Shown here one piece after another: positions 21,596-31,054 of a stretch of DNA of 64,000 nucleotides. The position numbers were made by a program, and so were the translations under genes. The stretch covers positions 179,927-243,926 of the forward strand of contig NZ_JFCA01000001.1 in the NCBI RefSeq assembly GCF_000612585.1, written 5' to 3'. The notes beneath the pieces were generated by a model that saw only the letters and a list, made by a program, of their open reading frames with translations, searched no databases and was not told where the DNA came from. The stretch's first letter is position 1, and each line of letters opens with the position of its first letter. Origin of the DNA: Pseudomonas sp. CHM02. GTDB taxonomy: Bacteria > Pseudomonadota > Gammaproteobacteria > Pseudomonadales > Pseudomonadaceae.

Positions 21596-22642
21596 ATGAA
21601 AAGCCTGCAAGGGTTGCCCCGTCTTATCAGTGCTTCGGTAGGCGCTCCCGGTAAAGCCCGCAACTTGCCCGCCGATGTGCAGTGCATCCAGTATTTATTC
21701 AATTTGATCATTCCCAAGCTGGGTTTTCCGCTGGCCGAAAACGGCAAGTGCGACGGCCAGTTGGTGCAGTGCATCAGCCAGTACCAGTTTCGCCATCTTA
21801 AATACGCTCACCCCGATGGCGTGATCGACCCTACCGGTAAAACCTTCAACAGCTTGATCGAAGAAGCGGTGAAGGTGCCGGTGAAAGCCTTCCCGAGCCT
21901 GCGCATCCCGACCTTCCTGAACGTGTTCGGCAACAACCAGGGGGATGCGGTGCAGGCCACGGTCAATGTGTACCTGGACCGCATGCGCGCGATGATCGAG
22001 GCCGAGAAACGCAACCGCCAGTTGATGCTCCAGGCTACGTGCGATGGGGGCATGACCCTGAGCGAGACCGACTTCCAGAACGCCGCCACGCAATTGGGGG
22101 GCGGCATTTCGGTGAACATCATCAAGGCCTTTGCCACCGTGGAATCCGGTGGGCGCTCCGGCTTCGGGCCAGCCAAGTTGCCGGTGATCGCGTTCGAGGG
22201 GCACCTGTTTCGCAAGTACACCAAGCACATCTACGACCAGGCGCATCCGCTGCTGTCTTACCCCTACAAGAAAAAGGCCGGGCCGCAGTGGCAGACCAAT
22301 AACAAGGACCAGGCCAAGGCTTGGGAAACCATGGCTACCGCCTTTGCCCTTGATCAGGAAGCGGCATTGATGTCGGCCTCGTGGGGCATGTTTCAGATCA
22401 TGGGTTTCAACTACGCGTCCTGCGGTTACAAGACAGTGTTTGAATTCTCGGCGGCATTAAAGGTGAATGCCGGTAATCAACTAAAGGCGTTCCTCGGTTT
22501 TTGCAGCAAGAGTCCGGCGTTGATGAAAGCCATGAAAACTAAGGATTTTACTGGCATGGCCCGTAACTATAACGGCGAGGACTACGGCAACTATGACGTC
22601 CTTATGCAAAAAGCCTACGAGAAACTTGAAGGGAAAAAATAA
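21596..22642 (+). CDS. N-acetylmuramidase-domain protein with N-terminal peptidoglycan-binding-like region
   Basis: A 348-residue protein without signal peptide. The N-terminal 90 residues resemble a PG-binding helical domain (ADVQCIQYLFNL...DGVIDPTGKTFNSL). The C-terminal part (about 150-345) matches the N-acetylmuramidase (DUF3380) family: AFATVESGGRSGF with likely catalytic E183, PVIAFEGHLFRKY, ASWGMFQIMGFNY, and ARNYNG. The ATG at 21596 sits 8 nt after AAGGA. No holin, spanin or phage structural gene is near; instead a secreted partner gene starts 1 nt after the stop. This fits an exported lytic effector (for example type VI) with immunity gene better than a phage lysin, but no secretion gene is in the window. 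Confidence 0.8.
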   Translation: MKSLQGLPRLISASVGAPGKARNLPADVQCIQYLFNLIIPKLGFPLAENGKCDGQLVQCISQYQFRHLKYAHPDGVIDPTGKTFNSLIEEAVKVPVKAFPSLRIPTFLNVFGNNQGDAVQATVNVYLDRMRAMIEAEKRNRQLMLQATCDGGMTLSETDFQNAATQLGGGISVNIIKAFATVESGGRSGFGPAKLPVIAFEGHLFRKYTKHIYDQAHPLLSYPYKKKAGPQWQTNNKDQAKAWETMATAFALDQEAALMSASWGMFQIMGFNYASCGYKTVFEFSAALKVNAGNQLKAFLGFCSKSPALMKAMKTKDFTGMARNYNGEDYGNYDVLMQKAYEKLEGKK

Positions 22643-22643
22643 G

Positions 22644-23234
22644 ATGATCCGTTTTCTAGCAGTGGGTGTGTTGTCGTTGTGTGCCGTAGCGCCTGCCTTT
22701 GCGGGTTCGCCCGCATTGCACTCGGGCAAATACGAAGGGCTGATGCTGGCGGTGACGCCTGAGCATCAGGTCGAAGGCTACTACTCGGAAGAGATGGGCG
22801 AGGGCGTCACCCGTGGTTGCGCGTTCTACCTGCAAGGCCAGCCCGCTGCGCTGAGCACCTGGCTCGACGACACCTACCCCGGCAGCCTGGCACCGTCGTC
22901 CGACGGCGTGACCCTGACCGTGGCGCAAGGCCGCCAGCATCCGGGTTGCCTCAATGTGCTGATGCCGGAGATTGCCACCGGGCTGGACCTGACCCAAACC
23001 GCCAGCAAAAACTGGATCGGCCTGGTGAAGGTGTCCGCCGACAAGGCTTACCTGCTGAAAAACCCAAGCGCCAAGCCCGCTAAACGCGCTTACATCGTCA
23101 AGAATGACGTGGTCGGCGTGCTGGCATTCAAGGATGGCTGGGCCCAGGTCGAGTTCATCAATGCGGATGATCGCTCGTTTACGGGGTGGATCAGTCAGGA
23201 TCAGTACGCGCGGTTGGCGGCCCCCAAAAGCTGA
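22644..23234 (+). CDS. Secreted SH3-like protein, possible immunity partner of the muramidase
   Basis: A 196-residue protein with a clear Sec signal peptide (MIRFLAVGVLSLCAVAPAFA, cleavage after AFA). The C-terminal 60 residues (KAYLLKNPSAKPAKRAYIVK...VGVLAFKDGWAQVEF...TGWISQDQY) look like a bacterial SH3 domain, a fold common in proteins that meet cell-wall peptides. Two cysteines remain in the mature protein. The ATG follows the muramidase stop by 1 nt, so the two are cotranslated. A periplasmic partner directly after a cytoplasmic wall hydrolase is the usual arrangement of an immunity protein (inference). Confidence 0.65.
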   Translation: MIRFLAVGVLSLCAVAPAFAGSPALHSGKYEGLMLAVTPEHQVEGYYSEEMGEGVTRGCAFYLQGQPAALSTWLDDTYPGSLAPSSDGVTLTVAQGRQHPGCLNVLMPEIATGLDLTQTASKNWIGLVKVSADKAYLLKNPSAKPAKRAYIVKNDVVGVLAFKDGWAQVEFINADDRSFTGWISQDQYARLAAPKS

Positions 23235-23269
23235 TCTGTCGCGCACCACTGAATAAAGGTAGGCGCTGG

Positions 23270-23373
23270 TTGCTGTGGTGAACGGGCTTGCCCCGCGCTG
23301 GGCTGCGAAGCAGTCCCCTTGGATCTGCGGTGAGCCCGTCGGGGGAGAAGCCCCGCTCACCACAGCAAGCCCC
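23270..23373. repeat. REPIN, long class, variant arm
   Basis: Left arm carries the core GGGCTTGCCCCGCGCTGGGC; the right arm is diverged (TGAGCCCGTCGGGGGAGAAG then CCCCGCTCACCACAGCAAG). The same variant arm recurs in opposite orientation at 30871-30953. It lies between the convergent partner gene and the LysR gene. Confidence 0.8.
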
Positions 23374-23389
23374 ACATTTTGGATATTCA

Positions 23390-24253
23390 TCATCCAAAGG
23401 TTTCGCGCAGTAATCCGGCAAACGCATCCCGCGCCAGGTGCCGCTGGGTGTCCTTGTGCCAGAACAGCAGGTTGTCCACCGCCTGCAGTTCTTCGAACCG
23501 GTACGACGCCAGCTGATTGGCCTGTTCATAGCGGGCCAGGATGCCTTCCGGCGCCAGTGCCACGCCAATCCCCGCACTGACGCAACCGATGATCGTGCCC
23601 CAGCTGGCATAGCTGGCAATCGCCGGCTTGAAGGCCTGGGGCTTGACCCAGTTCTCCAGCGCCGCCCGGTATGGGCAGCCGGGCGGCCATACCAGCAGGG
23701 TGCGGCCAGCCAGGTCTTCGGCGCTGCGAATCGGTTCGCTGGAGGCGCTGGCGATCAGCACCAGGCGTTCGCTGTAGACCACGCTGTGTTCGAGCTTCGC
23801 GCGTTTGTTGCCGGCAGCCACCAGTGCCACATCCAGGCGATGGTGTTGCAGGTCGTCGAGCAACTCGCCCCAGGCGCCGGTCACCAGTTCCAGGCTGACA
23901 TCCGGGTAGCGCCGGTGATATTCCGCCAGCAGTGGCGGTAAACGGCCGCTGGCGCTGGACTCCACCGCGCCGATGCGCAGGGTGCCGCGAGGAATCGCGT
24001 TGGCGTCCACGGCGCGTTTGGATTCGTCTACCAGCGCCAGGATGCGCTCGCAATACTCCAAGAAGATCTCACCGGCCGCACTGATCGCCAGGCCACGCCC
24101 TGCGCGGATAAACAGCGGTGTGCCCAACTCGCTTTCCAGCTGCTTGATACGCGTGGTGATGTTGGACGGCACGCAATGCAATTGCACGGCGGCCTGGGCC
24201 ACGCTGCCGGTTTGTGCCACGGCTCGCACCATTTTCAGTTGGGCCAGTTCCAT
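23390..24253 (-). CDS. LysR family transcriptional regulator
   Basis: A 287-residue LTTR: N-terminal winged helix (1-60, QTGSVAQAAVQLHCVPSNITTRIKQLE) and periplasmic-binding-like effector domain (about 90-287). It is divergent from the EamA exporter at 24356 with a 102-bp spacer, so it most likely controls that gene; LysR/exporter pairs of this kind are common in Pseudomonas. Inducer unknown. Confidence 0.9.
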   Translation of the reverse strand: MELAQLKMVRAVAQTGSVAQAAVQLHCVPSNITTRIKQLESELGTPLFIRAGRGLAISAAGEIFLEYCERILALVDESKRAVDANAIPRGTLRIGAVESSASGRLPPLLAEYHRRYPDVSLELVTGAWGELLDDLQHHRLDVALVAAGNKRAKLEHSVVYSERLVLIASASSEPIRSAEDLAGRTLLVWPPGCPYRAALENWVKPQAFKPAIASYASWGTIIGCVSAGIGVALAPEGILARYEQANQLASYRFEELQAVDNLLFWHKDTQRHLARDAFAGLLRETFG

Positions 24254-24355
24254 TGCTCAGTTCCAGTGATTTCAGAAGTCAGAAACGGTTAATTGTCCTG
24301 CGCCTTGCCCGGGCCAAGACTGACGGCATTCCTTCTCAGTCTGCGGATGCCGTCG

Positions 24356-25315
24356 ATGAATACCCCGTCACCCCTGAAGCTTACGCTAGTCATCGCCAGC
24401 GTCATCCTCTGTTGGGCCTATTCGCCGATTGGCGTGCACATGGGACTGCACAGCTACAACCCTGGTCAGCTCGCGCTGTTGCGGTTCTTGATTGCTTCGG
24501 TGTTCATGGCCGGTGTAGCGCTGGTGCTGGGCATCGGCCGGCCGCGCCTGCAGGATGTGCCGTGGCTGCTGGTGTTGAGTTTTTTCGGGGTGTTCCTGCA
24601 CCACACCAGCCTTAATTACGGGCAGCAGTTCGTGACTGCGGCGGCATCCAGCGTGCTGGCTCAATCGGCACCGCTGTTCAGTGTGCTGATCGCGTTTTTC
24701 TGCTTGAAGGAGCGGGTCAGCCTGTGGCGCTGGAGCTGCGTGTTGCTGGGCTTGCTCGGTGTGCTGGTGGTGATCTGGGGCGATCACGGCGTGGGCGATA
24801 TCGACCCGCGTGGCTTGCTGATCCTGCTGGCGGCGGTGTCGTGGAGCCTGTACTTCGCCATCCAGAAACATTATGCCCACCGCTACAGCCCGCTGACGAT
24901 GGCGTGCTACATGGTGTGGGCGGGCACCCTGATGCTCTGCGTGAACCTGCCGGGCCTGCGTGCTGCCGTGGTGCAGGCGCCGCTGCGGGAAAACCTCGCA
25001 GTGCTGGTGCTCGGGATTTTCCCCAGCGCCCTGGCGTACCTGGCCTGGGGTTATGTGCTGAAACATGTCGAGGTCAGCCGTGCGTCGGTGGCGATGTACC
25101 TGATCCCGCCGGTGGCCATGACCATGGCGGCTACATTGCTGGGCGAGCATATCGCCCTGCAAGTGGTGCTGGGCGGTGTGATCGTGTTGACCAGCGTGGC
25201 CGCCATCAGCCTGGAAGGGCGCTGGCGCTCAATCGCTCAGGCAGAACGCGCGCAGCCGGTGACCATCGAGGTCCTGGGCGACAAAGGTGTAGCCGAAGTC
25301 CACAGTGGTCGGTGA
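24356..25315 (+). CDS. EamA/DMT superfamily exporter
   Basis: A 319-residue inner-membrane protein with two EamA repeats (about ten transmembrane helices), each ending in an E-R/E-H motif such as CLKERVS and LLGEHIAL. ATG 24356 is preferred because GGA lies 8 nt upstream; ATG 24347 is also in frame. The last 87 nt, encoding the hydrophilic tail after LEGRWRS, overlap the opposite-strand VOC gene. Substrate unknown; family members export amino acids or small metabolites. Confidence 0.85.
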   Translation: MNTPSPLKLTLVIASVILCWAYSPIGVHMGLHSYNPGQLALLRFLIASVFMAGVALVLGIGRPRLQDVPWLLVLSFFGVFLHHTSLNYGQQFVTAAASSVLAQSAPLFSVLIAFFCLKERVSLWRWSCVLLGLLGVLVVIWGDHGVGDIDPRGLLILLAAVSWSLYFAIQKHYAHRYSPLTMACYMVWAGTLMLCVNLPGLRAAVVQAPLRENLAVLVLGIFPSALAYLAWGYVLKHVEVSRASVAMYLIPPVAMTMAATLLGEHIALQVVLGGVIVLTSVAAISLEGRWRSIAQAERAQPVTIEVLGDKGVAEVHSGR

Positions 25316-25600
25316 CTGGATGATCGTCGCGCCGCGTTCTACCCATTGGTTGTGCAAGGCATCCACGGCGGCCTGGTTGGCCAGGGACAGGCCCACTTCA
25401 CTGCCGCCGCCCGTGAACCGGGCTGCTGGCTGCACGGTATGGCGCGACCACAGCCCCAGTTTTACCCCATTGTCGAGCATGAACAGGGCGAAGGTCGGGT
25501 TGAGCTCCACCGGCGGCTTGTCGAGCAGGCGGCTGTAGAAGTTGGCGCTGGTGGCCGGGCTGTCGACATACAGCAGGAAGTAATGGGCGACGGTGTTCAT
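25229..25600 (-). CDS. VOC superfamily (glyoxalase/bleomycin-resistance fold) protein
   Basis: A 123-residue single VOC domain: MNTVAHYFLLYVDSPATSANFY start with beta-alpha-beta pattern, middle SEVGLSLANQAAVDAL, and the typical end FVAQDLDGHRLRAFC. The ATG at 25600 has a strong AAGGAGCC. The usual metal glutamate near the end is replaced by aspartate/glycine (DLDGHRL), so catalysis is uncertain; many such proteins bind ligands. Convergent with and overlapping the EamA gene. Confidence 0.8.
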   Translation of the reverse strand: MNTVAHYFLLYVDSPATSANFYSRLLDKPPVELNPTFALFMLDNGVKLGLWSRHTVQPAARFTGGGSEVGLSLANQAAVDALHNQWVERGATIIQSPTTVDFGYTFVAQDLDGHRLRAFCLSD

Positions 25601-25662
25601 GCAGGCTCCTTGGGAACGCGTGTTTGCTCGAGAGAGGGAGCCGAGTCTATAAGGCGGTGCTG

Positions 25663-26412
25663 TCAATTCCTGTCAGGAGTCTCACCGGTGTAGAGCTGGA
25701 TGATCTGGTCGATCTCGCCCGACATTTTCATCCGCAGCAAGGTGCGCAGGATCTGTTGTACCGGCACGTTCGGGTCATTGCGCACGGTGCAGCCGAGGTT
25801 CTGCTCATCGATCACCGCGACCTTGTGCAGGCGTTTGCCCACTGGCATCCGCTGGTTGAAGCGGTCGAGGATCCACTCATTGATCACGGCGAACTTGAAG
25901 CGCCCGGCCACCAGCTTGTGCAGCACCTGCTCTTCGCTGCGGGCGTCGTCGCGGCTGAGCCGGCCGCTGGCAAACAGCGGGTCGAGCGTGGCATAGCGGT
26001 AATTGAGCACCGTGCCGATGGCTTGGGGCGCGAGTTTGCCGACCTGCACCGGCTGCGCAGGAATATGGGTGCTGACCAACACGTTGCGCTGCACCATCAG
26101 GGGGATGCTCCAGGTGTAATCGCCGGACAGGTTGTCGACCCAGGCCTGGGTGACATAACAGCGCACATCGATATCGCCATGTTCCATCGCTGCCGAGATG
26201 CGCGCCCGCGCCAGCACGTGGAATTGGGCCGGCCGGCCCACCTGGGTGGCCAGGCTTAACATCAGGTCATACAAAATGCCCTGGGTGGGCCGGCCGTCCT
26301 CCAGTTGCACCATGGGCATCGCCCAGCTGTCGGAAACCGAGAAGCGCAACGGCGCAGGCGCTGCGAGGCAAGCCGTGGTGATCATCCATAGAGCGCCCAG
26401 GACTACGCGCAT
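25663..26412 (-). CDS. Periplasmic solute-binding protein family 3-like
   Basis: A 249-residue exported protein with signal peptide (MRVVLGALWMITTACLAAPA) and a type-II periplasmic binding fold similar to amino-acid ABC transporter receptors (LRFSVSDSWAMPMVQLEDGRPTQG opening, ILYDLMLSLATQVG). No ABC permease genes are adjacent, so it may serve sensing or pair with a remote transporter. Start ATG behind GGAGTGTGT; an upstream in-frame extension lacks a ribosome-binding site. Divergent from dnaX. Confidence 0.8.
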   Translation of the reverse strand: MRVVLGALWMITTACLAAPAPLRFSVSDSWAMPMVQLEDGRPTQGILYDLMLSLATQVGRPAQFHVLARARISAAMEHGDIDVRCYVTQAWVDNLSGDYTWSIPLMVQRNVLVSTHIPAQPVQVGKLAPQAIGTVLNYRYATLDPLFASGRLSRDDARSEEQVLHKLVAGRFKFAVINEWILDRFNQRMPVGKRLHKVAVIDEQNLGCTVRNDPNVPVQQILRTLLRMKMSGEIDQIIQLYTGETPDRN

Positions 26413-26545
26413 ACACACTCCGGGTTCAGGCCTTTTTGGGGCCAACCAGGCAAGCTTAGTCAGATTAGGCGAGCGTGCCGGATGCAATTTCCCCCTTGCT
26501 CCGCTAGCATTACCGGCTTCCGCTTCCCAGTTGCGACGGTTTTCG

Positions 26546-28600
26546 ATGAGTTATCAGGTTCTTGCACGTAAATGGCGTCCGCGCTCGTTCCGCGAAATGG
26601 TCGGCCAGACCCATGTGCTCAAGGCTCTGATCAATGCCTTGGACAGCCAACGGCTGCACCACGCCTACCTGTTCACCGGTACCCGGGGGGTGGGCAAGAC
26701 CACCATTGCGCGCATCATCGCCAAATGCCTGAATTGTGAAACCGGTATCACTTCGACGCCGTGCGGCACCTGCTCAGTGTGCAAGGAAATCGACGAAGGG
26801 CGCTTCGTCGACCTGATCGAGATCGACGCCGCGAGCCGCACCAAGGTCGAAGACACCCGCGAGCTGCTCGACAACGTGCAGTACGCGCCCAGTCGCGGTC
26901 GCTTCAAGGTCTACCTGATCGACGAAGTGCACATGCTCTCCAGCCATTCCTTCAACGCCTTGTTGAAAACCCTGGAAGAGCCGCCGCCCTACGTCAAATT
27001 CATTCTGGCCACCACCGATCCGCAGAAACTTCCTGCAACGATTCTGTCGCGGTGCCTGCAGTTCTCCCTGAAAAACATGACCCCCGAGCGGGTGGTCGAG
27101 CATTTGACCCACGTGCTGGGCGTCGAGAACGTACCGTTCGAAGACGATGCACTGTGGCTGCTCGGTCGCGCCGCCGATGGTTCGATGCGTGACGCCATGA
27201 GCCTCACCGACCAGGCCATCGCCTTTGGTGAAGGCAAGGTCATGGCCGCCGACGTGCGCGCCATGCTCGGTACCCTGGACCACGGCCAGGTGTTCGACGT
27301 GCTGCACGCGCTGATCGAAGGCGACGCCAAGGCATTGCTCGAGGCCGTGCGCCACCTGTCGGAGCAAGGCCCGGACTGGAACGGCGTGCTCTCGGAAATC
27401 CTCAATGTGCTGCACCGCGTCGCCATCGCCCAGGCCCTGCCTGAAGGGGTCGACAACGGCCATGGCGACCGCGATCGCGTGCTGGCCCTGGCCCAGGCGT
27501 TGCCGGCCGAAGATGTGCAGTTCTACTACCAGATGGGCCTGATCGGTCGCCGCGACCTGCCCTTGGCGCCCGATCCGCGTGGCGGCTTTGAAATGGTGCT
27601 GCTGCGGATGCTGGCCTTCCGACCCGCCGATTCGGCCGATGCGCCGAGACAGCCGCTAAAGCCAGTGGGGATCAGCCAGGCCACAGTTGATTCCGCCAAA
27701 CCAGTGGCTGGCGCGGCGGTGACTGCGCCAGTGGTGGCTGCGCCTGCGCCGGTCGCTCCGGTACCTGAGCCTGAACCTGTGGCCGCTGCGCCGGTGGTCG
27801 AGCCGGAACCGGTCAGTGAGCCTGAGCCGGTCGTCGACCTGCCCTGGAATGATCCGGTAGAAGCTGAAGCCGACGTCGAGCAGGTGCCGGCCGTGGAGCC
27901 CGTGCTGGAAACCAGCAGCGAGCAGCCCGAGCTGACGCCGATGCCCACGCCGACCCCGGACAGCGTGGTGCTGGATGCCCCTGAGTGGGTGTCTGCGCCG
28001 GTTCCCGAGCCCACCGTGGCTCAGGTGGAAGCCGCCACGCCGGGTATCGACCTCGACGACGAGCCACCGCTGGACGAAGACTACATCGAGCCGGACATGG
28101 ATTCGGCCTACAGCTACCTGGATGACCTGGCCAGCGAGCACACCGCCGAGCCGGCCCCCGAGCCCGAGGCGGAACCCGCTGCAGCCCCGGCCACCGGCCT
28201 GGCCCTGCAATGGCTGGAGTTGTTCCCGAAACTGCCGATCTCCGGCATGACCGGCAGCATCGCCGCCAACTGCACACTGATCTCCATCGAAGGCGACCAC
28301 TGGCTGTTGCACCTGGACCCGGCCCACAGCGCCCTGTTCAACGCCACCCAGCAACGCCGCCTGAACGATGCGCTTAACCAGTACCATGAGCGCACGCTGA
28401 CCATCTCTATCGAGTTGATCAAGCCCGAGCAGGAAACCCCGGCCCAGGCCGCGACCCGCCGGCGCCTCAACCGTCAGCGTGAGGCCGAGGACTCGATCCA
28501 CGCTGATCCGCTCATCCAGCAAATGATGCAACAGTTCGGTGCGGTCGTCCGTCACGATACTATTGAACCTGTCGAAGCCCCGGTGCCCCAAGCGTCATGA
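26546..28600 (+). CDS. dnaX: DNA polymerase III subunits tau/gamma
   Basis: A 684-residue clamp-loader ATPase. Walker A GTRGVGKT (45-52), zinc cysteines C64, C73, C76, C79, Walker B-like [11 protein letters not shown] motif (LSRCLQF). Residues about 370-550 form a Pro/Ala/Glu/Val-rich linker, followed by the tau C-terminal domain that contacts polymerase alpha. I saw no A-AAA-AAG slippery heptamer of the E. coli type, so a shorter gamma form by frameshifting is not suggested. ATG chosen at [12 protein letters not shown]. ybaB follows after 46 nt and recR comes later, the usual linkage. Confidence 0.97.
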   Translation: MSYQVLARKWRPRSFREMVGQTHVLKALINALDSQRLHHAYLFTGTRGVGKTTIARIIAKCLNCETGITSTPCGTCSVCKEIDEGRFVDLIEIDAASRTKVEDTRELLDNVQYAPSRGRFKVYLIDEVHMLSSHSFNALLKTLEEPPPYVKFILATTDPQKLPATILSRCLQFSLKNMTPERVVEHLTHVLGVENVPFEDDALWLLGRAADGSMRDAMSLTDQAIAFGEGKVMAADVRAMLGTLDHGQVFDVLHALIEGDAKALLEAVRHLSEQGPDWNGVLSEILNVLHRVAIAQALPEGVDNGHGDRDRVLALAQALPAEDVQFYYQMGLIGRRDLPLAPDPRGGFEMVLLRMLAFRPADSADAPRQPLKPVGISQATVDSAKPVAGAAVTAPVVAAPAPVAPVPEPEPVAAAPVVEPEPVSEPEPVVDLPWNDPVEAEADVEQVPAVEPVLETSSEQPELTPMPTPTPDSVVLDAPEWVSAPVPEPTVAQVEAATPGIDLDDEPPLDEDYIEPDMDSAYSYLDDLASEHTAEPAPEPEAEPAAAPATGLALQWLELFPKLPISGMTGSIAANCTLISIEGDHWLLHLDPAHSALFNATQQRRLNDALNQYHERTLTISIELIKPEQETPAQAATRRRLNRQREAEDSIHADPLIQQMMQQFGAVVRHDTIEPVEAPVPQAS

Positions 28601-28646
28601 CATCGGGCTACTCATTGATCCACGTACTTTTTTTGAGGTGATTCCC

Positions 28647-28985
28647 ATGATGAAAGGTGGCATGGCCGGCCTGATGAAGCAGGCACAGCAGATGCAGGAA
28701 AAGATGGCCAAGATGCAGGAAGAACTGGCCAATGCCGAAGTCACCGGTAAAGCCGGTGGCGATATGGTCAGCGTCGTGATGACCGGTCGTCACGACATCA
28801 AGCGCGTGAGCATCGACCCAAGCGTCCTGCCAGGCGTTGGCGAAGATGACCTGGAAATGCTCGAGGCGCTGTTCGCCGCGGCCGTCAACGACGCCGTGCG
28901 CAAGATCGAAGCCAACAGCCAGGACAAAATGTCCGGCGTGACCGCTGGCATGCAATTGCCACCGGGCATGAAGCTGCCGTTCTGA
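28647..28985 (+). CDS. ybaB: YbaB/EbfC family nucleoid-associated protein
   Basis: A 112-residue DNA-binding dimer: [36 protein letters not shown] start with amphipathic Met/Gln/Lys helix, central [17 protein letters not shown] and C-terminal LPPGMKLPF. Good ribosome-binding site TTGAGGTGA. It lies between dnaX and the terminator at 29009; in many bacteria it is followed directly by recR, but here an oxidoreductase gene intervenes. Confidence 0.95.
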   Translation: MMKGGMAGLMKQAQQMQEKMAKMQEELANAEVTGKAGGDMVSVVMTGRHDIKRVSIDPSVLPGVGEDDLEMLEALFAAAVNDAVRKIEANSQDKMSGVTAGMQLPPGMKLPF

Positions 28986-29008
28986 TCGATGAGCGTTAGC
29001 TAGACTCC

Positions 29009-29040
29009 AATGCCAGGCCGCGTGCCTGGCATTTTTGTTT
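29009..29040 (+). terminator. Rho-independent terminator after dnaX-ybaB
   Basis: AATGCCAGGC and GCCTGGCATT form a 10-bp perfect stem with a 5-nt loop, followed by a T-rich tail. It separates dnaX-ybaB from the oxidoreductase gene. Confidence 0.9.
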
Positions 29041-29118
29041 GTGCCAATTGGATCGAACCCTGGCACGGCACGCATGGTCTGCACCCTATACCGATGGATT
29101 CGATAAAGGAGCCCCTTC

Positions 29119-30153
29119 ATGCCTCAAGAACCGACCCTCAACCAGCGCATTGTGCTGGTCTCACGCCCACAGGGCGCACCGACCCCGGAAAACTTCCGCC
29201 TGGAACGTGTGAATCTGCCGGAGTTGGCAGACGGCCAGGTCCTGCTGAAAACCCTGTACCTGTCCCTCGATCCCTACATGCGCGGACGTATGAGCGACGC
29301 ACCGTCCTACGCAGCGCCGGTGGAGATCGACGAGGTGATGACCGGTGGGGCTGTCAGCCGTATCGAGCAGTCACGTAATCCGAAATTCGAAGTGGGTGAC
29401 CTGGTGGTCGGCGCGACCGGTTGGCAGAGCCATAGCATTTGCGATGGTCGCAACCTGATGCCGGTGCCCAAGGGCCTGGCCAGCCCGTCGATGGCCTTGG
29501 GGGTGCTGGGGATGCCGGGCATGACCGCCTACATGGGCCTGATGGACATTGGGCAGCCCAAGGCCGGGGAAACTCTGGTGGTGGCAGCGGCGTCCGGCGC
29601 GGTGGGCTCGGTGGTGGGGCAGGTGGCCAAGCTCAAGGGCTTGCGTGTGGTCGGTATCGCGGGTGGCGCAGACAAATGCCGCTATGTGGTGGACGAATTG
29701 GGCTTTGATGCCTGCATCGACCACAAGCGTGCGACCTTTGCCGATGATCTGGCCCTGGCGTGCTTCAAGGGCGTCGATATCTATTTTGAAAACGTCGGCG
29801 GCAAGGTGTTCGACGCCGTGGTGCCGCTGCTTAATCCCAAGGCACGCATTCCACTGTGCGGGCTGATCGCCGGCTACAACGCCCATGAAGCCCCCAGCGG
29901 TCCCGACCGCTTGCCGGCGCTGCAACGGACGTTGCTGACCAAGCGGGTGCGCATCCAGGGCTTTATCGTGTTCAATGACTACGGTGACCGCCTGCCCGAG
30001 TTCCTCAGCGCCATGGCGCCGTGGGTGCGCGACGGCAAGATCAAGTTCCGCGAGGATGTGGTCGACGGCCTGGAGCAGGCGCCCGAAGCCTTTATCGGTT
30101 TGCTGGAAGGGCGCAACTTCGGCAAGTTGGTGGTGCGCGTCGCGCAGGGCTGA
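29119..30153 (+). CDS. NADP-dependent MDR-family oxidoreductase (zinc-independent)
   Basis: A 344-residue medium-chain reductase of the leukotriene B4 12-hydroxydehydrogenase/curcumin reductase type. N-terminal LYLSLDPYMRGRM is the family signature; the Rossmann motif is AAASGAVGSVVGQVAK (about 155-170); ENVGGKVFDAV and ARIPLCGLIAGYN follow. No zinc-ligand set. Such enzymes reduce activated double bonds of enones with NADPH. Good AAAGGAG ribosome-binding site. It interrupts the ybaB-recR linkage. Confidence 0.88.
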   Translation: MPQEPTLNQRIVLVSRPQGAPTPENFRLERVNLPELADGQVLLKTLYLSLDPYMRGRMSDAPSYAAPVEIDEVMTGGAVSRIEQSRNPKFEVGDLVVGATGWQSHSICDGRNLMPVPKGLASPSMALGVLGMPGMTAYMGLMDIGQPKAGETLVVAAASGAVGSVVGQVAKLKGLRVVGIAGGADKCRYVVDELGFDACIDHKRATFADDLALACFKGVDIYFENVGGKVFDAVVPLLNPKARIPLCGLIAGYNAHEAPSGPDRLPALQRTLLTKRVRIQGFIVFNDYGDRLPEFLSAMAPWVRDGKIKFREDVVDGLEQAPEAFIGLLEGRNFGKLVVRVAQG

Positions 30154-30218
30154 GGATTTGACGCTAATCCGGGGCGCGGGTATAAACCGCGTCTCGTTGT
30201 TTTGTCGGACCATTGCCC

Positions 30219-30821
30219 ATGAGCTTCAGCCCCCTGATTCGCCAACTGATCGACGCCCTGCGCACATTGCCGGGCGTGGGCCAGAAAACCGCCCAGCGTA
30301 TGGCGCTGCAATTGCTCGAGCGTGATCGCAGCGGCGGTACCCGGTTGGCCCAGGCCCTGAGCCAGGCCATGACCGGGGTAGGCCACTGCCGCCAGTGCCG
30401 CACGCTGACCGAAGAAGAACTCTGCCCGCAATGCGCCGACCCGCGCCGCGACGACACACTGTTGTGCGTGGTGGAAGGGCCGATGGACGTATACGCGGTG
30501 GAGCAGACTGGCTATCGCGGGCGCTACTTTGTGCTCAAGGGGCACCTGTCGCCGCTGGACGGCCTGGGCCCGGAAGCCATCGGTATTCCGCAATTGGTGG
30601 CGCGTATCGAAGAACAGGGCACCTTTACCGAGGTGATCCTGGCGACCAACCCGACGGTGGAAGGTGAAGCGACCGCGCATTACATCGCCCAACTGCTGAC
30701 CAACAAAGGCCTGATCACCTCGCGCATCGCCCACGGCGTGCCGCTGGGTGGCGAGTTGGAGTTGGTCGATGGCGGCACGTTGGCGCATTCCTTCGCCGGC
30801 CGCAAACCGATCGCCCTTTAA
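30219..30821 (+). CDS. recR: Recombination protein RecR
   Basis: A 200-residue partner of RecF/RecO in gap repair. Helix-hairpin-helix at the N-terminus ([16 protein letters not shown]), zinc finger C57-X2-C60...C69-X2-C72 (CRQC...CPQC), and the Toprim domain ([24 protein letters not shown]). ATG 30219 preferred over an in-frame TTG at 30213. Confidence 0.97.
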   Translation: MSFSPLIRQLIDALRTLPGVGQKTAQRMALQLLERDRSGGTRLAQALSQAMTGVGHCRQCRTLTEEELCPQCADPRRDDTLLCVVEGPMDVYAVEQTGYRGRYFVLKGHLSPLDGLGPEAIGIPQLVARIEEQGTFTEVILATNPTVEGEATAHYIAQLLTNKGLITSRIAHGVPLGGELELVDGGTLAHSFAGRKPIAL

Positions 30822-30870
30822 GGTTCACCGCAGGACAAAATGTGGGAGCAACTGTCTTGATGACCATAAC

Positions 30871-30953
30871 TTGTCCCCCGACGGGTTCACCGCAGATCGA
30901 GTGGGGCTGCTTCGCAGCCCAGCGCGGGGCAAGCCCGCTCACTACAGCAAGCC
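30871..30953. repeat. REPIN, long class, variant arm (inverted copy of the one at 23270)
   Basis: Left part CCCCCGACGGGTTCACCGCA then a REP with GGGCTGCTTCGCAGCCCAGC and GGGGCAAGCCCGCTCA. The order and sequence match the reverse complement of the 23270-23373 element. Confidence 0.8.
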
Positions 30954-31054
30954 TTCTCCCACATTGGGTTTGCAGTGTTGGTGAGATGGGTATTTGGCTT
31001 GAAAGCCAAGCAAGCGCTTGGTAAGTTCGCTCCATCTCGCCATGGAGCTTGCCG

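Noticed and set aside
21596..22642. Muramidase as part of a prophage or tailocin lysis cassette
   Set aside because: No holin, spanin, tail or regulator genes are near; the neighbour is a secreted SH3-like protein.
27650..28200. Repeated Pro/Glu/Ala codons in dnaX as a repeat element
   Set aside because: This is the normal low-complexity linker of tau, in frame and without nucleotide-level repeat units.
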